This document shows positions 50,506 to 61,926 of a stretch of DNA of 64,000 nucleotides, piece after piece. Position 1 is the stretch's first letter. The number at the start of each line of letters is the position of its first letter. Source of the stretch: Alteromonadaceae bacterium XY-R5 (lineage in GTDB: Bacteria > Pseudomonadota > Gammaproteobacteria > Enterobacterales > Alteromonadaceae); assembly GCA_001660395.1 (NCBI GenBank), contig LXWE01000001.1, positions 806,001-870,000 on the forward strand, written 5' to 3'. A model generated the notes under the pieces. The model was not told the origin of the DNA. It was given only the letters and a program-made list of their open reading frames with translations, and ran no database searches. The translations under genes and the position numbers were made by a program.

Positions 50506-51541
50506 ATTTACGACTTCCATTAAGGGCTCTCAGACTGTCACGAATAATATTATTGGTGCCATCCAGATTACGCTGGGTTAAACAGACTTGATGCATCATG
50601 GTTAACGCTTCGTCGTCATGCCAAAGGCCAATTACCCGCTGTGCGAGGGCGTTAAAATCCGCGCTATCACGTACATCGACAAAATCACTACTGCCCAGCA
50701 GGCTGGCCTGCTCAGTAGCATTGAGCTGATTATCCGCCACCACCACCAACAATGACGGCGTGGCGGTGACACAAAGTTCAAACTGGCTGGAGCCTGCTGC
50801 AGAGACCACCAGTCGGCTATAGGCGAATAGCTCGGCGATTTGCTGGGCATCGTGAATATGCTGAATCGCCATTGGCGCAGCCGCAATCCAGTCTTTTAGC
50901 TCGGCTAATTTGGGATACGCTGCACCTGTGATAATACGTATTGGTGCATCAAAACCAGTCTCGGCGAGTGCTTGGGCTAACGGCAAAGTCATATTCATCG
51001 GGTCGCTGCCGCCCATCACAATAGTCAGGCCGTGGCGCTGTTCCATCGGGATAGTCTTTTGCTGCACGAATTCCTGACGCAGCACCCGATAATCACTGCC
51101 AACAGACAAACCTGCCTTTGGCGCAGTATTTTCGTAACCTAAGGAGGCTGCATTCTCGCTGCCATTGATGATCACTGTGGCGTAAAGCTGCCCATGCTCA
51201 TTATTATCATCAAAGGTAATCAGCGGCACATCGGCATCTGCCAGCTGGCGGCGATAATCAGAGGAAAACTGATAGCCGTCTAACACCAATGCATCGGCAC
51301 TTAACTGGGTATATAACTCCGCCAGCCATTGAGGTTCGTCTTGTATGGAAATGCTGTCTGGGATCAGGGTAATTTTACCCTGCCAGTCGTGACGGGCGCG
51401 GCAAATGGGCAATGATTCAGCCCGAATAATGAAGTGAGGCTCGATATGCCATTGCTCGCAGCCCTGTGCCAACGCCTGGCTGCGCATCAAATGGCCGATG
51501 CCCATTTGCGCACTGCCATCACAGCGAAAAAACCAGATCAT
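50498..51541 (-). CDS. pseG: PseG: UDP-2,4-diacetamido-2,4,6-trideoxy-beta-L-altropyranose hydrolase
   Basis: 347 aa. The N-terminus WFFRCDGSAQMGIGHLMRS (3-21) contains the R-x-D and GxGH motifs of PseG. A GT-B fold follows with VMGGSDPMNMTLPLA, AGSSQFELCVTATPSLLVVVADNQ and the C-terminal helix. PseG removes UDP from the diacetamido sugar by a glycosyltransferase-like mechanism. Its ATG shares one base with the pseI stop (TAATG). The length is typical. Confidence 0.95.
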   Translation of the reverse strand: MIWFFRCDGSAQMGIGHLMRSQALAQGCEQWHIEPHFIIRAESLPICRARHDWQGKITLIPDSISIQDEPQWLAELYTQLSADALVLDGYQFSSDYRRQLADADVPLITFDDNNEHGQLYATVIINGSENAASLGYENTAPKAGLSVGSDYRVLRQEFVQQKTIPMEQRHGLTIVMGGSDPMNMTLPLAQALAETGFDAPIRIITGAAYPKLAELKDWIAAAPMAIQHIHDAQQIAELFAYSRLVVSAAGSSQFELCVTATPSLLVVVADNQLNATEQASLLGSSDFVDVRDSADFNALAQRVIGLWHDDEALTMMHQVCLTQRNLDGTNNIIRDSLRALNGSRKYD

Positions 51542-52629
51542 TAGCTATCCTGTTGCAGCAAATGCCAGTCCAGCGGTGTGCCTTTCGGCAGGTCCTTTGT
51601 CACCACCTGACCTAACACCACATCCCAATGCTTGGGGGCTAAGCCAAACGCGGGGCGCACAATTTTGAGGTTCTCACGACTTAACACCTCACCGGCTTTA
51701 ATGTCTTTGCTGACATAAATAGAACGGCGGTATTGCTTGGATTTTTCTTCGGCGGCACTGCCACCGTAGGTTACCTGTCCCATGGCCTGCCAGGCGCGCT
51801 CGGTTTCAGTCACCAGGGCGCTTAGCTCCTGTGGCTCCAATGAAAATGCCGCATCCACGCCACCGGCGTTACGATCCAGCACAAAGTGTTTTTCAATTAC
51901 AGTCGCGCCTAAGGCAATAGCAGCAACGGACACACCGACGCCAGCGGTATGATCCGATAAGCCCACCTGTACGCCAAAGGCCTGCGCCATATGCGGAATG
52001 GTGACTAAATTGGTGTTGGTTGGCTGGGCCGGATAAGTGCTGGTGCATTTGAGTAGGATAATCTCGCTGCAGCCATTTGCCTTAGCACAGGCCACCGCCT
52101 GCTCAATTTCACTTAAACTGGCCATGCCGGTCGACATAATCAATGGCTTGCCCTTACTCGCCGCTTTGGCAATCAGGGGTAAATCCGTCAGTTCAAACGA
52201 AGCAATTTTAAAACAAGGCACATCCAGACTGTCGAGAAAATCCACTGCTGCTTCATCAAAGGGCGAGCTAAAAGCTTCCATTCCCAATGACCTGGCTTTG
52301 GCGAAGAGTTTTGCGTGCCATTCGTAAGGCGTTGCGGCTTTTTGATATAGCGCATGCAGCTTTTCACCTCGCCACAGGCTGTCATCTTCTTCTATCACAA
52401 AGCCTTTGGCATTCACATCCAAAGTCATGCTATCGGCAGTATAGGTTTGCAGTTTGATGGCATCCGCCCCCGCTGCTGCCGCAGCTTCCACCATTTTTTC
52501 CGCCAGAGCATAATTCTGACTATGGTTACCGCTTAATTCAGCAATAATAAAGGGCTTATGACCAAAACCGACATCTCGCTGACCAATACGAATAGCGCCA
52601 GATTTATCTTTAGGCGAACTAATGAACAC
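51541..52629 (-). CDS. pseI: PseI: pseudaminic acid synthase
   Basis: About 362 aa from a GTG at 52629, with GAGG upstream; a TTG at 52665 would overlap the previous gene by 47 nt. The NeuB-family barrel begins with FIIAELSGNHSQNYALAEKMV and includes CFKIASFELTDLPLIA, IMSTGMASLSEIEQA, VGLSDHTAG and VIEKHFVLDR. The C-terminal SAF (antifreeze-like) domain has AGEVLSRENLKIVRP. It condenses the sugar with phosphoenolpyruvate to give the nine-carbon pseudaminic acid. The gene follows the GT9-like gene and overlaps it slightly. Confidence 0.94.
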   Translation of the reverse strand: MFISSPKDKSGAIRIGQRDVGFGHKPFIIAELSGNHSQNYALAEKMVEAAAAAGADAIKLQTYTADSMTLDVNAKGFVIEEDDSLWRGEKLHALYQKAATPYEWHAKLFAKARSLGMEAFSSPFDEAAVDFLDSLDVPCFKIASFELTDLPLIAKAASKGKPLIMSTGMASLSEIEQAVACAKANGCSEIILLKCTSTYPAQPTNTNLVTIPHMAQAFGVQVGLSDHTAGVGVSVAAIALGATVIEKHFVLDRNAGGVDAAFSLEPQELSALVTETERAWQAMGQVTYGGSAAEEKSKQYRRSIYVSKDIKAGEVLSRENLKIVRPAFGLAPKHWDVVLGQVVTKDLPKGTPLDWHLLQQDS

Positions 52630-53611
52630 AGGGCTCAGCCTCAAAAATAGATTCAATACTTTCAACTAAATCTGCAGCAGGTACAGGCTCTTCACTCATA
52701 TCCGTGGCGTATTCAGGCATTAATGTGCGAGGATCTACCTGACCACTGATGACAAGAGAAGGACACCCCACAGACGTCGCCAGCCACTGTGGTGCAGACG
52801 GCACGGTCACGAGTAAATGGCTGGCTTTCAGCTTAGCTAACGTATCGCGCATTGAAATACTGCCATCAAAGCCCGTCCAGACATAAAAGCCTTTTTCTTC
52901 AAGCAGACGTTTCAGCTCTTCACCATAGGGATAACCACGTTCAGCGGTGCGGGCATCACAAGCAAGGGCGATGATTTTCTGCTTTTTACCCTGCTTTTTC
53001 AGTTGATGGTCAACATTGACATCAATGGTCATATCCATCTCTATGGCACCAAAACCGCAGCAATGACGTAAATAGAATTCAGGGTAACCACCTTCTGGTG
53101 TCACACCCGCTTCCCACCAGGGCATATGCCAGCGGCTCATGCCAAACCAACTACTGTGCATGTAGGTGTCAGGGTTGTTGACGTACTCGGGTTTAAGAGT
53201 CTGCGCCTGAAACTCGTCGATCAATTGCTGCACACTTTTACTGATAAAATTACCCTGAACAGGCTCACCCGCGTCTTTTAAAAAACGTGCGAGGAAACAA
53301 GGCATAAACCAAGTGTCCAGGTTCACAATCTGGGTGTAAGCCTCTCCAATAATGGTTTCAGCCAACCCCAGAAAGGCTTCCATCGCCGCCAGAATATTTT
53401 CCGGCCACTGACCTTTCTCAAGTACAATTTGCTTCACATTCGGAGCAGCGAGTTTGATCACCTCACTGCCTGCCGCATACGTCAGAAAATGAATCTCTGC
53501 ATCGGGAAATTTTTGCTGAAAATGGCGTAACGCAGACACACCAATACAGGTCACATCACCTAAGCCCAACATACGGATCAACAGGATTTTTTCGGGTTTC
53601 GCTTCAGACAA
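52619..53611 (-). CDS. GT9-like (heptosyltransferase-fold) glycosyltransferase
   Basis: 330 aa. It opens with EKILLIRMLGLGDVTCIGVSALRHF, the ADP-heptose:LPS heptosyltransferase start, and has a C-terminal domain with KIIALACDARTAERGYPYGEEL and the donor-site region LLVTVPSAPQWLATSVGCPSLVISG. These are GT9-family features. It sits between pseF and pseI, separated from pseF by 3 nt. It might transfer heptose or another sugar, or be a pseudaminic acid-linked transferase. The true donor is unknown. Related genes are seen inside nonulosonic acid clusters of other bacteria. Confidence 0.82.
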   Translation of the reverse strand: MSEAKPEKILLIRMLGLGDVTCIGVSALRHFQQKFPDAEIHFLTYAAGSEVIKLAAPNVKQIVLEKGQWPENILAAMEAFLGLAETIIGEAYTQIVNLDTWFMPCFLARFLKDAGEPVQGNFISKSVQQLIDEFQAQTLKPEYVNNPDTYMHSSWFGMSRWHMPWWEAGVTPEGGYPEFYLRHCCGFGAIEMDMTIDVNVDHQLKKQGKKQKIIALACDARTAERGYPYGEELKRLLEEKGFYVWTGFDGSISMRDTLAKLKASHLLVTVPSAPQWLATSVGCPSLVISGQVDPRTLMPEYATDMSEEPVPAADLVESIESIFEAEPCVH

Positions 53612-53614
53612 AAT

Positions 53615-54304
53615 TTACCCCTGAATATAGGCTTTATACATTAATTCGGCCCGCTGCCAGTCTTCCAGGGTATCAATATCCTGAACCAGATGACGCGGCA
53701 ATACGATAGCTAGGCTATCGGCAGAAAACATTTTTTTGCCAGCCAAATAATCGGCCGAGCGGCCCCAATAAAACTGACCGGCATCATGATAGGCTTCTTC
53801 TAAATCTTGCGAACGTTTACCTATGTCGGCAGGAAACATTGGCGCTACCCCCGCATCCGTCATTTTGAGCGAACGTTGAATGGGGAAGGCAAAAGATGTA
53901 ACTGAAAACGCAAAGGCTTTATGCGGCAGTTGCTGCAATTGCAACAGGCCTTGCTGTAAAGATTCAGCCTGTAAAAACGGCGCAGTAGCGTAAATACAGC
54001 AGGTAAATTCCGGCATCTCACCTTCGGCAGCATAATGCTCGATGGCATGGCGGGTGACAGGGGTTGTCCCGGTCATATCATCCGCCAACGTGTCGGGGCG
54101 AAGAAAAGGTACCTCAGCGCCGAACGTGAGTGCTACTTCTGCAATCTCTTCGCTATCGGTAGACACAATAATCTTATCGAACACCTCGGCCTTTTTCGCC
54201 GCTTCGATGGAATACGCGATGAGAGGCTTGCCACAAAACTCACGAATGTTCTTTTTGGGGATGCGTTTACTGCCACCTCGGGCGGGGATCACGGCGAGTT
54301 TCAT
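53615..54304 (-). CDS. pseF: PseF: CMP-pseudaminic acid synthetase
   Basis: About 229 aa from the ATG at 54304; a GTG at 54313 would give an overlap with pseC. The CMP-NeuAc synthetase motif is AVIPARGGSKRIPKKNI (from residue 4). IVSTDSEEIAEVA, AEVPFLRPDTLADD and the later DAGQFYWGRS are typical of PseF. It activates pseudaminic acid with CTP, giving the donor used by the Maf transferase. It overlaps or abuts pseC and precedes the GT9-like gene by 3 nt. Confidence 0.95.
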   Translation of the reverse strand: MKLAVIPARGGSKRIPKKNIREFCGKPLIAYSIEAAKKAEVFDKIIVSTDSEEIAEVALTFGAEVPFLRPDTLADDMTGTTPVTRHAIEHYAAEGEMPEFTCCIYATAPFLQAESLQQGLLQLQQLPHKAFAFSVTSFAFPIQRSLKMTDAGVAPMFPADIGKRSQDLEEAYHDAGQFYWGRSADYLAGKKMFSADSLAIVLPRHLVQDIDTLEDWQRAELMYKAYIQG

Positions 54305-54309
54305 ACCAG

Positions 54310-56459
<2,150 letters not shown>

Positions 56460-56576
56460 TCAAGCAGCGAACACCTGTTTGCTGTCAATTGGCTGACGCT
56501 GACACTCGCCTAGCAATCCGCCATATCATCCTTAATTCAAGCACGGATGCAAGCAAACCCTAAGTAAAACAATAGA

Positions 56577-56888
56577 CTAGGTATACTTTTTAATCGCCTT
56601 TTTACCTTTAATCAGCTTTGATAGCTCATTAAAGGTATCTGTAAGCAATTTTTGCACCTGATCTTTAATTTGATTAGTTGTTTCCAGTTCAGCCTGAATA
56701 AATGCTTGTTTCTGCTCATGTTCCAGGCCATCTACATATACTTTTAGCCAGGCTTCGCGTTGCTCAACTAAAGCAAGCAACGCGGCATCATCAAGCGTGT
56801 CAGAATGATCAATCAGTTTTGAGATTTGCTCGTTTAATTCAATGAGCTCTGGGGGGGACAACGCGTGGGAAAAAGATGATTTACTCAC
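56577..56888 (-). CDS. fliT: FliT-like flagellar chaperone
   Basis: The 103-aa, small, mostly helical, charged protein with LIELNEQISKLIDHSDTL and ALVEQREAWLKVYVDG has the low-complexity helical pattern of FliT-family export chaperones. The assignment relies on position: it follows fliS with a 4-nt overlap (GTGA; start GTG at 56888), as fliT does in many polar flagellates. FliT binds FliD and regulates export. Sequence similarity alone is weak. Confidence 0.65.
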   Translation of the reverse strand: MSKSSFSHALSPPELIELNEQISKLIDHSDTLDDAALLALVEQREAWLKVYVDGLEHEQKQAFIQAELETTNQIKDQVQKLLTDTFNELSKLIKGKKAIKKYT

Positions 56889-57316
56889 ACCACTTCTTGA
56901 CGTTTCTTCTGCATCTGCTCGTACGCTTCCTGTTTCGCGGCTTCAGGAATCTGAGACCATGCAGTTTTAATAGGTAACATAAGGCTAATAACTTCATCCA
57001 TAATGTTCAAGTTGTTCTGAACATTGGCGTCAATTAATCGCTGAATCATGTAATCGTATAAGGCGTAAAGGTTATCGCCCACTTCGCTATTAACTGATAA
57101 ATCAATGGTATCGCGCAGGTTCATCAAAATTGCATTGGCCTTAGACAGATTCTGAGACTTGCCTTCAAAATCACGACGTTCCATACATCCTTTAGCAAAG
57201 GCCATACGATCCAATGCGCCTTGCATCAACATTAATGTCAACTGATGTGGATCAGCCTGGGCAATATCATGCTTAATGTTACCCTTTTTATATGCGTTGA
57301 TACCTTTAAGTGCCAT
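56885..57316 (-). CDS. fliS: FliS flagellin export chaperone
   Basis: 143 aa. It starts with a GINAYKK N-terminus and has the family core DPHQLTLMLMQGALDRMAFAKG (22-43) and the NLSKANAILMNLRDTID stretch. YALYDYMIQRLIDANVQNN is the typical third region. FliS binds the flagellin C-terminus in the cytoplasm and prevents early polymerisation. It is 40 nt downstream of fliD. Length and motifs are normal. Confidence 0.95.
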   Translation of the reverse strand: MALKGINAYKKGNIKHDIAQADPHQLTLMLMQGALDRMAFAKGCMERRDFEGKSQNLSKANAILMNLRDTIDLSVNSEVGDNLYALYDYMIQRLIDANVQNNLNIMDEVISLMLPIKTAWSQIPEAAKQEAYEQMQKKRQEVV

Positions 57317-57355
57317 AACTACTTACCTAATGTTGTCTGTGTAAATGCGTTTTTA

Positions 57356-58810
57356 TTAACCCAGTGCCGCTAACATCGCATTACTTGCGCTGTTCAGGCT
57401 GGCAACGGTTTGGTCCAAGTTCACATATTTCTTGCGCAAGGTTTCTTCAAATGACGTCATGTGCAGTTCGAAGCGCTCTCGCTCATCCGAAATTTGGTCC
57501 TTTTGATCTTTTAGCGCGTCTTCACGTAACTTTAATAGTCCGTTGTAGGTGGTATATTCTTTTACGTAATCGTAGAGGCGAGCCGCAATACCCTCATCAG
57601 AATCCGTCAGTATGGTGGCAATATCATCATAGTAATCGTCCATAGCATCACTAAGACGATCTTCACCACTACCGAATCCGTATTCATCGTAATCACTGAT
57701 TTCCAGCTCACCATCATCGTTAAAGTCGATACCTAACTGGAACAAGCCACCTAATGTGGTACCACTGACATTCGATGTTACGATATTTGCCATACCAGAC
57801 TGAATTGCCCGGACCATAAAGTCCCCCGCTAACTCACCGTCGTCTTCCAACTCAGATTGACCATAGCGGGTCAAGGTTGTGATGGTGCTATTTAACGAGT
57901 TAAAGGTCTCGATGAAGTCGTCGAGTTTCTCGCGCAAACCTTCCTTATCAAAACCAATGGTCAGTTTACTGGTGAGATAATTACCAGAAGAGTCGGTTTC
58001 GGAAACATCAGAGACTTCAAAAGATACGTTTTCAATCGTATTTTCAAACTCATTTGAGCTGCTCTGAACTTCAATACCATCTATGGTAGCGATGGCATTT
58101 TGTGCCGATTCGACTGCCGTCAGGTAAGAAAGTGTTTCCGTAGAATCAGTAGTAGATACAGCCTGTAAATCAGCCAGGTCGTTATCGTTAACAATGACTA
58201 GGTCATTACCTTCACCCGTGGTTTCTGAGGTAAAAACCAGTTTAACGCCGCCGTCGTCCGTACCTGTTGTAATAATGCTGGCAGTTACACCAAAATTATC
58301 ATCAGAGGAATTAATGGCATTGCGTAATTGCTGAACCGTCATTCCCGCGGTGACGCTAATCGAAAAAGTATCGCCAGTAGAATCGATTTTGAAGGTCAGT
58401 GAACCACTGCCCGAAGACAACACTGAATCTGAGGAAGAACTGTAACCGCCATCTACCGCATCTGCTGTTTCAAACCGGCTGCCGCTGGCAAGTTGCTCTA
58501 CCGCAATAGCATAATCACCTTCAAGGGCGCTATTCGACGCTTCAGCGGTAAAAGGCTCTACGTCTTCGGAAGGATTCTTAATGGTTGGCTCTCGGCCAGC
58601 TAGATTATATTCGCTCTTGAGTTCATAAACAGAATCAAGGAAGTCTGTCATTTTCGACTTTAACTGGCCAATAGCAGAGATCTCCGCATCAACGGTCTCC
58701 TCTTTTTCATTTAGCCGATCTTCTTTAGTACCGCGTTCTGCAGCAATAAGCTGAGTAACCAGGTCTTCTAATTCTAAACCTGAACCGACACCAAGAGACT
58801 GAATACTCAT
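57356..58810 (-). CDS. fliD: FliD flagellar filament cap protein
   Basis: 484 aa. The N-terminal SLGVGSGLELEDLVTQLIAAE (key SG-L--LV-QL, residues 5-25) and the C-terminal LRKKYVNLDQTVASLNSASNAMLAAL are the FliD coiled-coil ends. The central part is Ser/Asp-rich and acidic and includes TVQQLRNAIN-type Flg_hook repeats. It caps the filament and folds flagellin subunits as they exit. It is 16 nt after flaG and 40 nt before fliS. Confidence 0.96.
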   Translation of the reverse strand: MSIQSLGVGSGLELEDLVTQLIAAERGTKEDRLNEKEETVDAEISAIGQLKSKMTDFLDSVYELKSEYNLAGREPTIKNPSEDVEPFTAEASNSALEGDYAIAVEQLASGSRFETADAVDGGYSSSSDSVLSSGSGSLTFKIDSTGDTFSISVTAGMTVQQLRNAINSSDDNFGVTASIITTGTDDGGVKLVFTSETTGEGNDLVIVNDNDLADLQAVSTTDSTETLSYLTAVESAQNAIATIDGIEVQSSSNEFENTIENVSFEVSDVSETDSSGNYLTSKLTIGFDKEGLREKLDDFIETFNSLNSTITTLTRYGQSELEDDGELAGDFMVRAIQSGMANIVTSNVSGTTLGGLFQLGIDFNDDGELEISDYDEYGFGSGEDRLSDAMDDYYDDIATILTDSDEGIAARLYDYVKEYTTYNGLLKLREDALKDQKDQISDERERFELHMTSFEETLRKKYVNLDQTVASLNSASNAMLAALG

Positions 58811-58825
58811 GACAAACCTCCAAAC

Positions 58826-59254
58826 CTAAACTTGCCTGCTAAACAACACCCCTACAGCTGCACCCACATCATCCTGCAATGATTGAATACGCTCGGACAA
58901 CTTCAGTACCTCTTCTGAAGGGATCTGACGAATGACTTCACCAGATGCCGCGTCCGTCACTTTCACTACAGGTTGCTTAGTGTTCTCATCGATGGAGAAA
59001 TTCAGGGCTCTGCCATTACTATTAACAAAGTCACTGATTTCTTCTACCGCTGAGTTTAACGATGCTTTAGCCGACGCTTCATCTATATCGGCGCCAGAAA
59101 AATTAGCTTTAGCAGTTTTCTCTGACTCTGACACGATGCGAATTGAACCGTCTTCCTGCTCCGATTTTGCGCCAACTGGGTTGCGTTTAACGTCCGTTGC
59201 AGCTGAATTAAGCGAAGCAAAATTCTGGCCAGCTTGTACTAGATCGAGTTCCAT
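58826..59254 (-). CDS. flaG: FlaG flagellar protein
   Basis: 142 aa. The C-terminal half is the FlaG domain: LNFSIDENTKQPVVKVTDAASGEVIRQIPSEEVLKLSERIQ, whose key block is VIRQIP-EE (residues 113-121). The N-terminal half is low-complexity. FlaG affects filament length in related bacteria. It starts with AGAGGTGAT upstream and lies 81 nt past flagellin A2, separated by a hairpin, so it probably shares read-through transcription. Confidence 0.93.
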   Translation of the reverse strand: MELDLVQAGQNFASLNSAATDVKRNPVGAKSEQEDGSIRIVSESEKTAKANFSGADIDEASAKASLNSAVEEISDFVNSNGRALNFSIDENTKQPVVKVTDAASGEVIRQIPSEEVLKLSERIQSLQDDVGAAVGVLFSRQV

Positions 59255-59278
59255 ACATCACCTCTCACGCAAATGGTG

Positions 59279-59302
59279 GCTACTACCCAATTATAGTAGC
59301 CA
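59279..59302 (-). terminator. Hairpin between flagellin A2 and flaG
   Basis: A perfect 8-bp stem, GGCTACTA / TAGTAGCC, with an 8-nt loop lies 34 nt past the flagellin stop. There is no T-run on either side, so I read it as a processing or attenuation site that keeps flagellin mRNA above flaG-fliD levels, not as a full terminator. Confidence 0.5.
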
Positions 59303-59335
59303 ACGCATTACCCAAACGATCGAATCTGCTTATCA

Positions 59336-60160
59336 TTAACCTAATAATGTTAATGCAGACTGCGGACGCTGGTTTGCCTGGCTTAATACAGACAAAGACG
59401 CCTGCTGAACGATCTGGTTACGAGTCAGTTCTGCAGTTTCTGTTGCAAAGTCAGTATCACGGATACGTGAACGTGCAGCAGATACGTTTTCAGAAATGTT
59501 ACTCAGGTTACGAATGGTTGAACTGAAACGGTTTTGCAACGCACCGAGGTCCGCACGCACCGCACCTATGGTCGATATGGCATTATCGATTGAGGTTAAT
59601 GCTGCTGATGCATCTGAAGCCGTTGCTACGGTCAAATCACCAATGCTCAAACCAGACGCACCGTAACCACCTGAACGAGACAGGTTTACAGAAATCGTTT
59701 GTCCACCGTTGGCACCAACCAAGAACGCAGCTGAGTAATCACCTGACAGCAGATCAACACCAGCGAACTGAGTGGTTTGTGAAACACGAGAAATTTCCGT
59801 TTTCAGGGCAGAAACTTCTTTTTGCAGCGCCGCACGGTCAGCAGACGTGTTGATACCGTTTTGTGACTGTACAGCCAACTGACGAATACGTTGTAACGAG
59901 GTAGTTACCTCGGCCAGCGCACCTTCAGCCGTTTGTGTCAGAGAAATGGCATCATTGGCGTTTGAAACAGCCTGATTCAAGCCTTGAATTTGCGTAGTCA
60001 TACGGTCGGTGATCTGCAGGCCTGCCGCATCATCCGCTGCACGGTTGATACGAAAACCCGATGACAACCTCTCGTAAGATGTGCTCAGTGCGTTCCCTGA
60101 ATTTTGCAGCTGACGCTGAGCAGTCAGAGACGACACGTTAGTATTTACGTAAAGACCCAT
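59336..60160 (-). CDS. Flagellin, type A (copy A2)
   Basis: 274 aa from the ATG at 60160, which has AGGAGGT upstream; a longer frame upstream lacks a ribosome-binding site. It begins [21 protein letters not shown] and ends RPQSALTLLG, with the D1 core [17 protein letters not shown] and [17 protein letters not shown]. Its middle is short, as in polar flagellins without large D2/D3 domains. It is close to copy A1 (63150) over its whole length and clearly different from type B. A near-perfect sigma-28 promoter is at 60321-60347. Ser/Thr-rich surface segments such as [21 protein letters not shown] are likely glycan sites (inference). Confidence 0.96.
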   Translation of the reverse strand: MGLYVNTNVSSLTAQRQLQNSGNALSTSYERLSSGFRINRAADDAAGLQITDRMTTQIQGLNQAVSNANDAISLTQTAEGALAEVTTSLQRIRQLAVQSQNGINTSADRAALQKEVSALKTEISRVSQTTQFAGVDLLSGDYSAAFLVGANGGQTISVNLSRSGGYGASGLSIGDLTVATASDASAALTSIDNAISTIGAVRADLGALQNRFSSTIRNLSNISENVSAARSRIRDTDFATETAELTRNQIVQQASLSVLSQANQRPQSALTLLG

Positions 60161-60184
60161 ATTTAAATACCTCCTGAGAACCGT

Positions 60185-60292
60185 CATCGAACATCGATGA
60201 ATCAGTTCGCCTCAATTTCAACTTTATTGGACTACTCCGCCAAAGTTGCCTCACTATATTCAGAGATCTGGCACCTCTACCCGATCTCAGAA
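60185..60292 (-). other. Three stem-loops in the flagellin A2 leader
   Basis: Between the sigma-28 box and the start codon the leader can fold into three hairpins. The first is TTCAGAGATC / GATCTCAGAA (60259-60292, 9 of 10 pairs). The second is CAACTTT / AAAGTTG (60219-60248). The third is CATCGA-ACA-TCGATG (60185-60199). The last ends 11 nt before the AGGAGGT site. They could stabilise the mRNA or tune translation. Confidence 0.5.
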
Positions 60293-60320
60293 TTTAAAAT
60301 ACTTTTATCCTCAACTAGGG

Positions 60321-60347
60321 TTATCGGCCTCCCCTTTAGAGACTTTA
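60321..60347 (-). promoter_or_regulatory. Sigma-28 (FliA) promoter of flagellin A2
   Basis: On the minus strand: TAAAGTCT, 11 nt, GCCGATAA. This matches the consensus TAAAGTTT-N11-GCCGATAA at 15 of 16 positions with exact spacing. It predicts a leader of about 150 nt before the ATG at 60160. Confidence 0.9.
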
Positions 60348-60821
60348 GTTTTTTTTCAAAATTTTTTTATTCACATAAACACATGATAAATAAGGATTAT
60401 TTATTTAAATTAGGTAAGTAATGGAAAATAAATCTGAGGGGTATGAAAAATAATTGCGGAATTAATGAAAAGAATTAGTCTATTATTCGGTCAACGCCAA
60501 AGTATTGACGCCAATTATTGGCACAGCAAATGCTTATAAAACAAACAAAATGAGATCAATATTTAAACACATTATATTGATCGGGCAGGATATAAAAAAG
60601 GTCGGGCGACTTGGCCCGACCACATTGCTCACGTTAGGAGAAGGAGCAATTCAGCTTTGCCCGGCTGGCAGGTATTGGGAAAGAAAAACTGGCCTCTCAA
60701 CCACTCTTCTACACTCTCGGTCCTGTTAGTCGGCGTTTTATTCCTCGGAGTCAGGGAACATACTCTGGCTCCGATTCCTTACTCACCGCTGGGTGAGCTA
60801 ACACCAACCTCACTCAATTAA
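60348..60821. other. Intergenic region between flagellin B2 and the A2 promoter
   Basis: 474 bases without a gene. They contain the terminator at 60594-60621 and two hairpins close to the B2 stop. One is CTCACC-GCTG-GGTGAG at 60782-60797. The other is CGGAGTCAG / CTGGCTCCG at 60746-60773 (one mismatch). 60380-60590 is AT-rich with no feature I can name. Confidence 0.5.
60594..60621 (-). terminator. Rho-independent terminator after flagellin B2
   Basis: On the minus strand an 8-bp perfect GC-rich stem (GGTCGGGC / GCCCGACC, 6-nt loop) is followed by TTTTTT. It lies about 200 nt past the B2 stop, and the two further hairpins listed for 60348-60821 lie closer to the stop. It closes the B1-B2 transcription unit before the A2 promoter. 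Confidence 0.85.
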
Positions 60822-61649
60822 TTACTGCAACAACTGCAATGCGGCTTGCGGCCTTTGATTCGCCTGGCCAAGTACTGTCACACTGGCCTGCTGCAAAATC
60901 TGCCAACGGGTCAATTCTGCCGTCTCGGAGGCAAAATCTGTGTCTTTGATACGAGATCTTGCCGCTGATACATTCTCAGAAATATTACTCAAATTTCGAA
61001 TGGTCGATTGAAAACGGTTTTGAATCGCACCGAGATCCGCTCGTTTTGCATCGATAATTGAAATCGCCTCAGACACCAGTGTCATTGCCCTGGAAGCATC
61101 ATCCGCCGTCGCGACAGACACATACTCGCCATTAAAGATCCCAGATGCGCCATAACCACCATCACGTGAAATATTCACACTGATATGCTGACCGGCATTG
61201 GCCCCTACCAAAAACTTAGCCGAATACACACCATCAAGGATGTTCACCCCACCAAACTGGGTAGTCGAAGCAACCCGGCTAATTTCAAATTTGAGTGCAG
61301 ACACTTCTTTTTGCAGCGCTAATCGGTCTGCCGAGGTATTAATCCCGTTTTGCGATTGTACCGCTAACACTCTTATTCGCTGCAGCGCCGTGGTAATTTC
61401 TGCCATCGCGCCCTCTGCCGTTTGCGACAGCGAAATACCATCGTTGGCATTGCGCACCGCCATGTCCAGGCCGTTGACCTGAGTGGTCATCCGGTTGGAA
61501 ATTTGCAGTCCAGCAGCATCATCTTTGGCGCCGTTGATACGGAAGCCCGACGACAGTCGTTCAAAGGCGGTATTTAAACTAACATTTGAGTTAAACAGTT
61601 GTCGTCTGGCATTTAAAGACGACACATTAGTACTAACATATAGTGACAT
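60822..61649 (-). CDS. Flagellin, type B (copy B2)
   Basis: 275 aa. It begins [21 protein letters not shown] and ends [15 protein letters not shown], unlike the LLG ends of type A. The C-terminal region has [17 protein letters not shown], with a Trp where type A has Asn. It is nearly identical to B1 in the D0/D1 ends and differs mainly in the middle (about residues 145-185). The start has TTAGGAG upstream. No clear sigma-28 box lies in the 277-nt gap from B1, and no T-run terminator either, so B1 and B2 may be co-transcribed. It belongs to the set of filament flagellins, perhaps in a distinct filament zone. Confidence 0.95.
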   Translation of the reverse strand: MSLYVSTNVSSLNARRQLFNSNVSLNTAFERLSSGFRINGAKDDAAGLQISNRMTTQVNGLDMAVRNANDGISLSQTAEGAMAEITTALQRIRVLAVQSQNGINTSADRLALQKEVSALKFEISRVASTTQFGGVNILDGVYSAKFLVGANAGQHISVNISRDGGYGASGIFNGEYVSVATADDASRAMTLVSEAISIIDAKRADLGAIQNRFQSTIRNLSNISENVSAARSRIKDTDFASETAELTRWQILQQASVTVLGQANQRPQAALQLLQ

Positions 61650-61926
61650 AGCTCGCTCCTAACAAGGGTTATGCACCGTTATTGTTATTCTTTTCCGCGG
61701 CTTAACTACTTATTGGCACGCAGTGTGCTTATATTAATTTACCTGCCGATTATTCGACGGGTTGCGTTGTCCAGGTTTACCTCACCCAGGGCAGCTAAGA
61801 TGTCAATGAGCGCAAGCTCTTGCCGGCGACAGGATTGATGGCCTAATACCTCAAACCTCTCACTACCTCCTGGCGTTAATCCAGGTCGTCGGCACTTTCC
61901 TTACTTTCCAACTTCTGATGACTTTT

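Noticed and set aside
59280-59300. Sigma-54-like TGGC...TTGG in front of flaG
   Set aside because: The -12 element has GG in place of GC and the site overlaps the hairpin between flagellin A2 and flaG.
61714-61729. TGGCACG-CAGT-GTGCT, resembling a sigma-54 promoter on the plus strand
   Set aside because: It points away from the flagellin B2 gene into the antisense of B1, and it is part of a small GCAC/GTGC palindrome.
61750-61779. Possible sigma-28 promoter for flagellin B2 (TAAA...GTCGAATAA on the minus strand)
   Set aside because: Spacing and -10 box are both off by more than the other sites; not listed as a feature.
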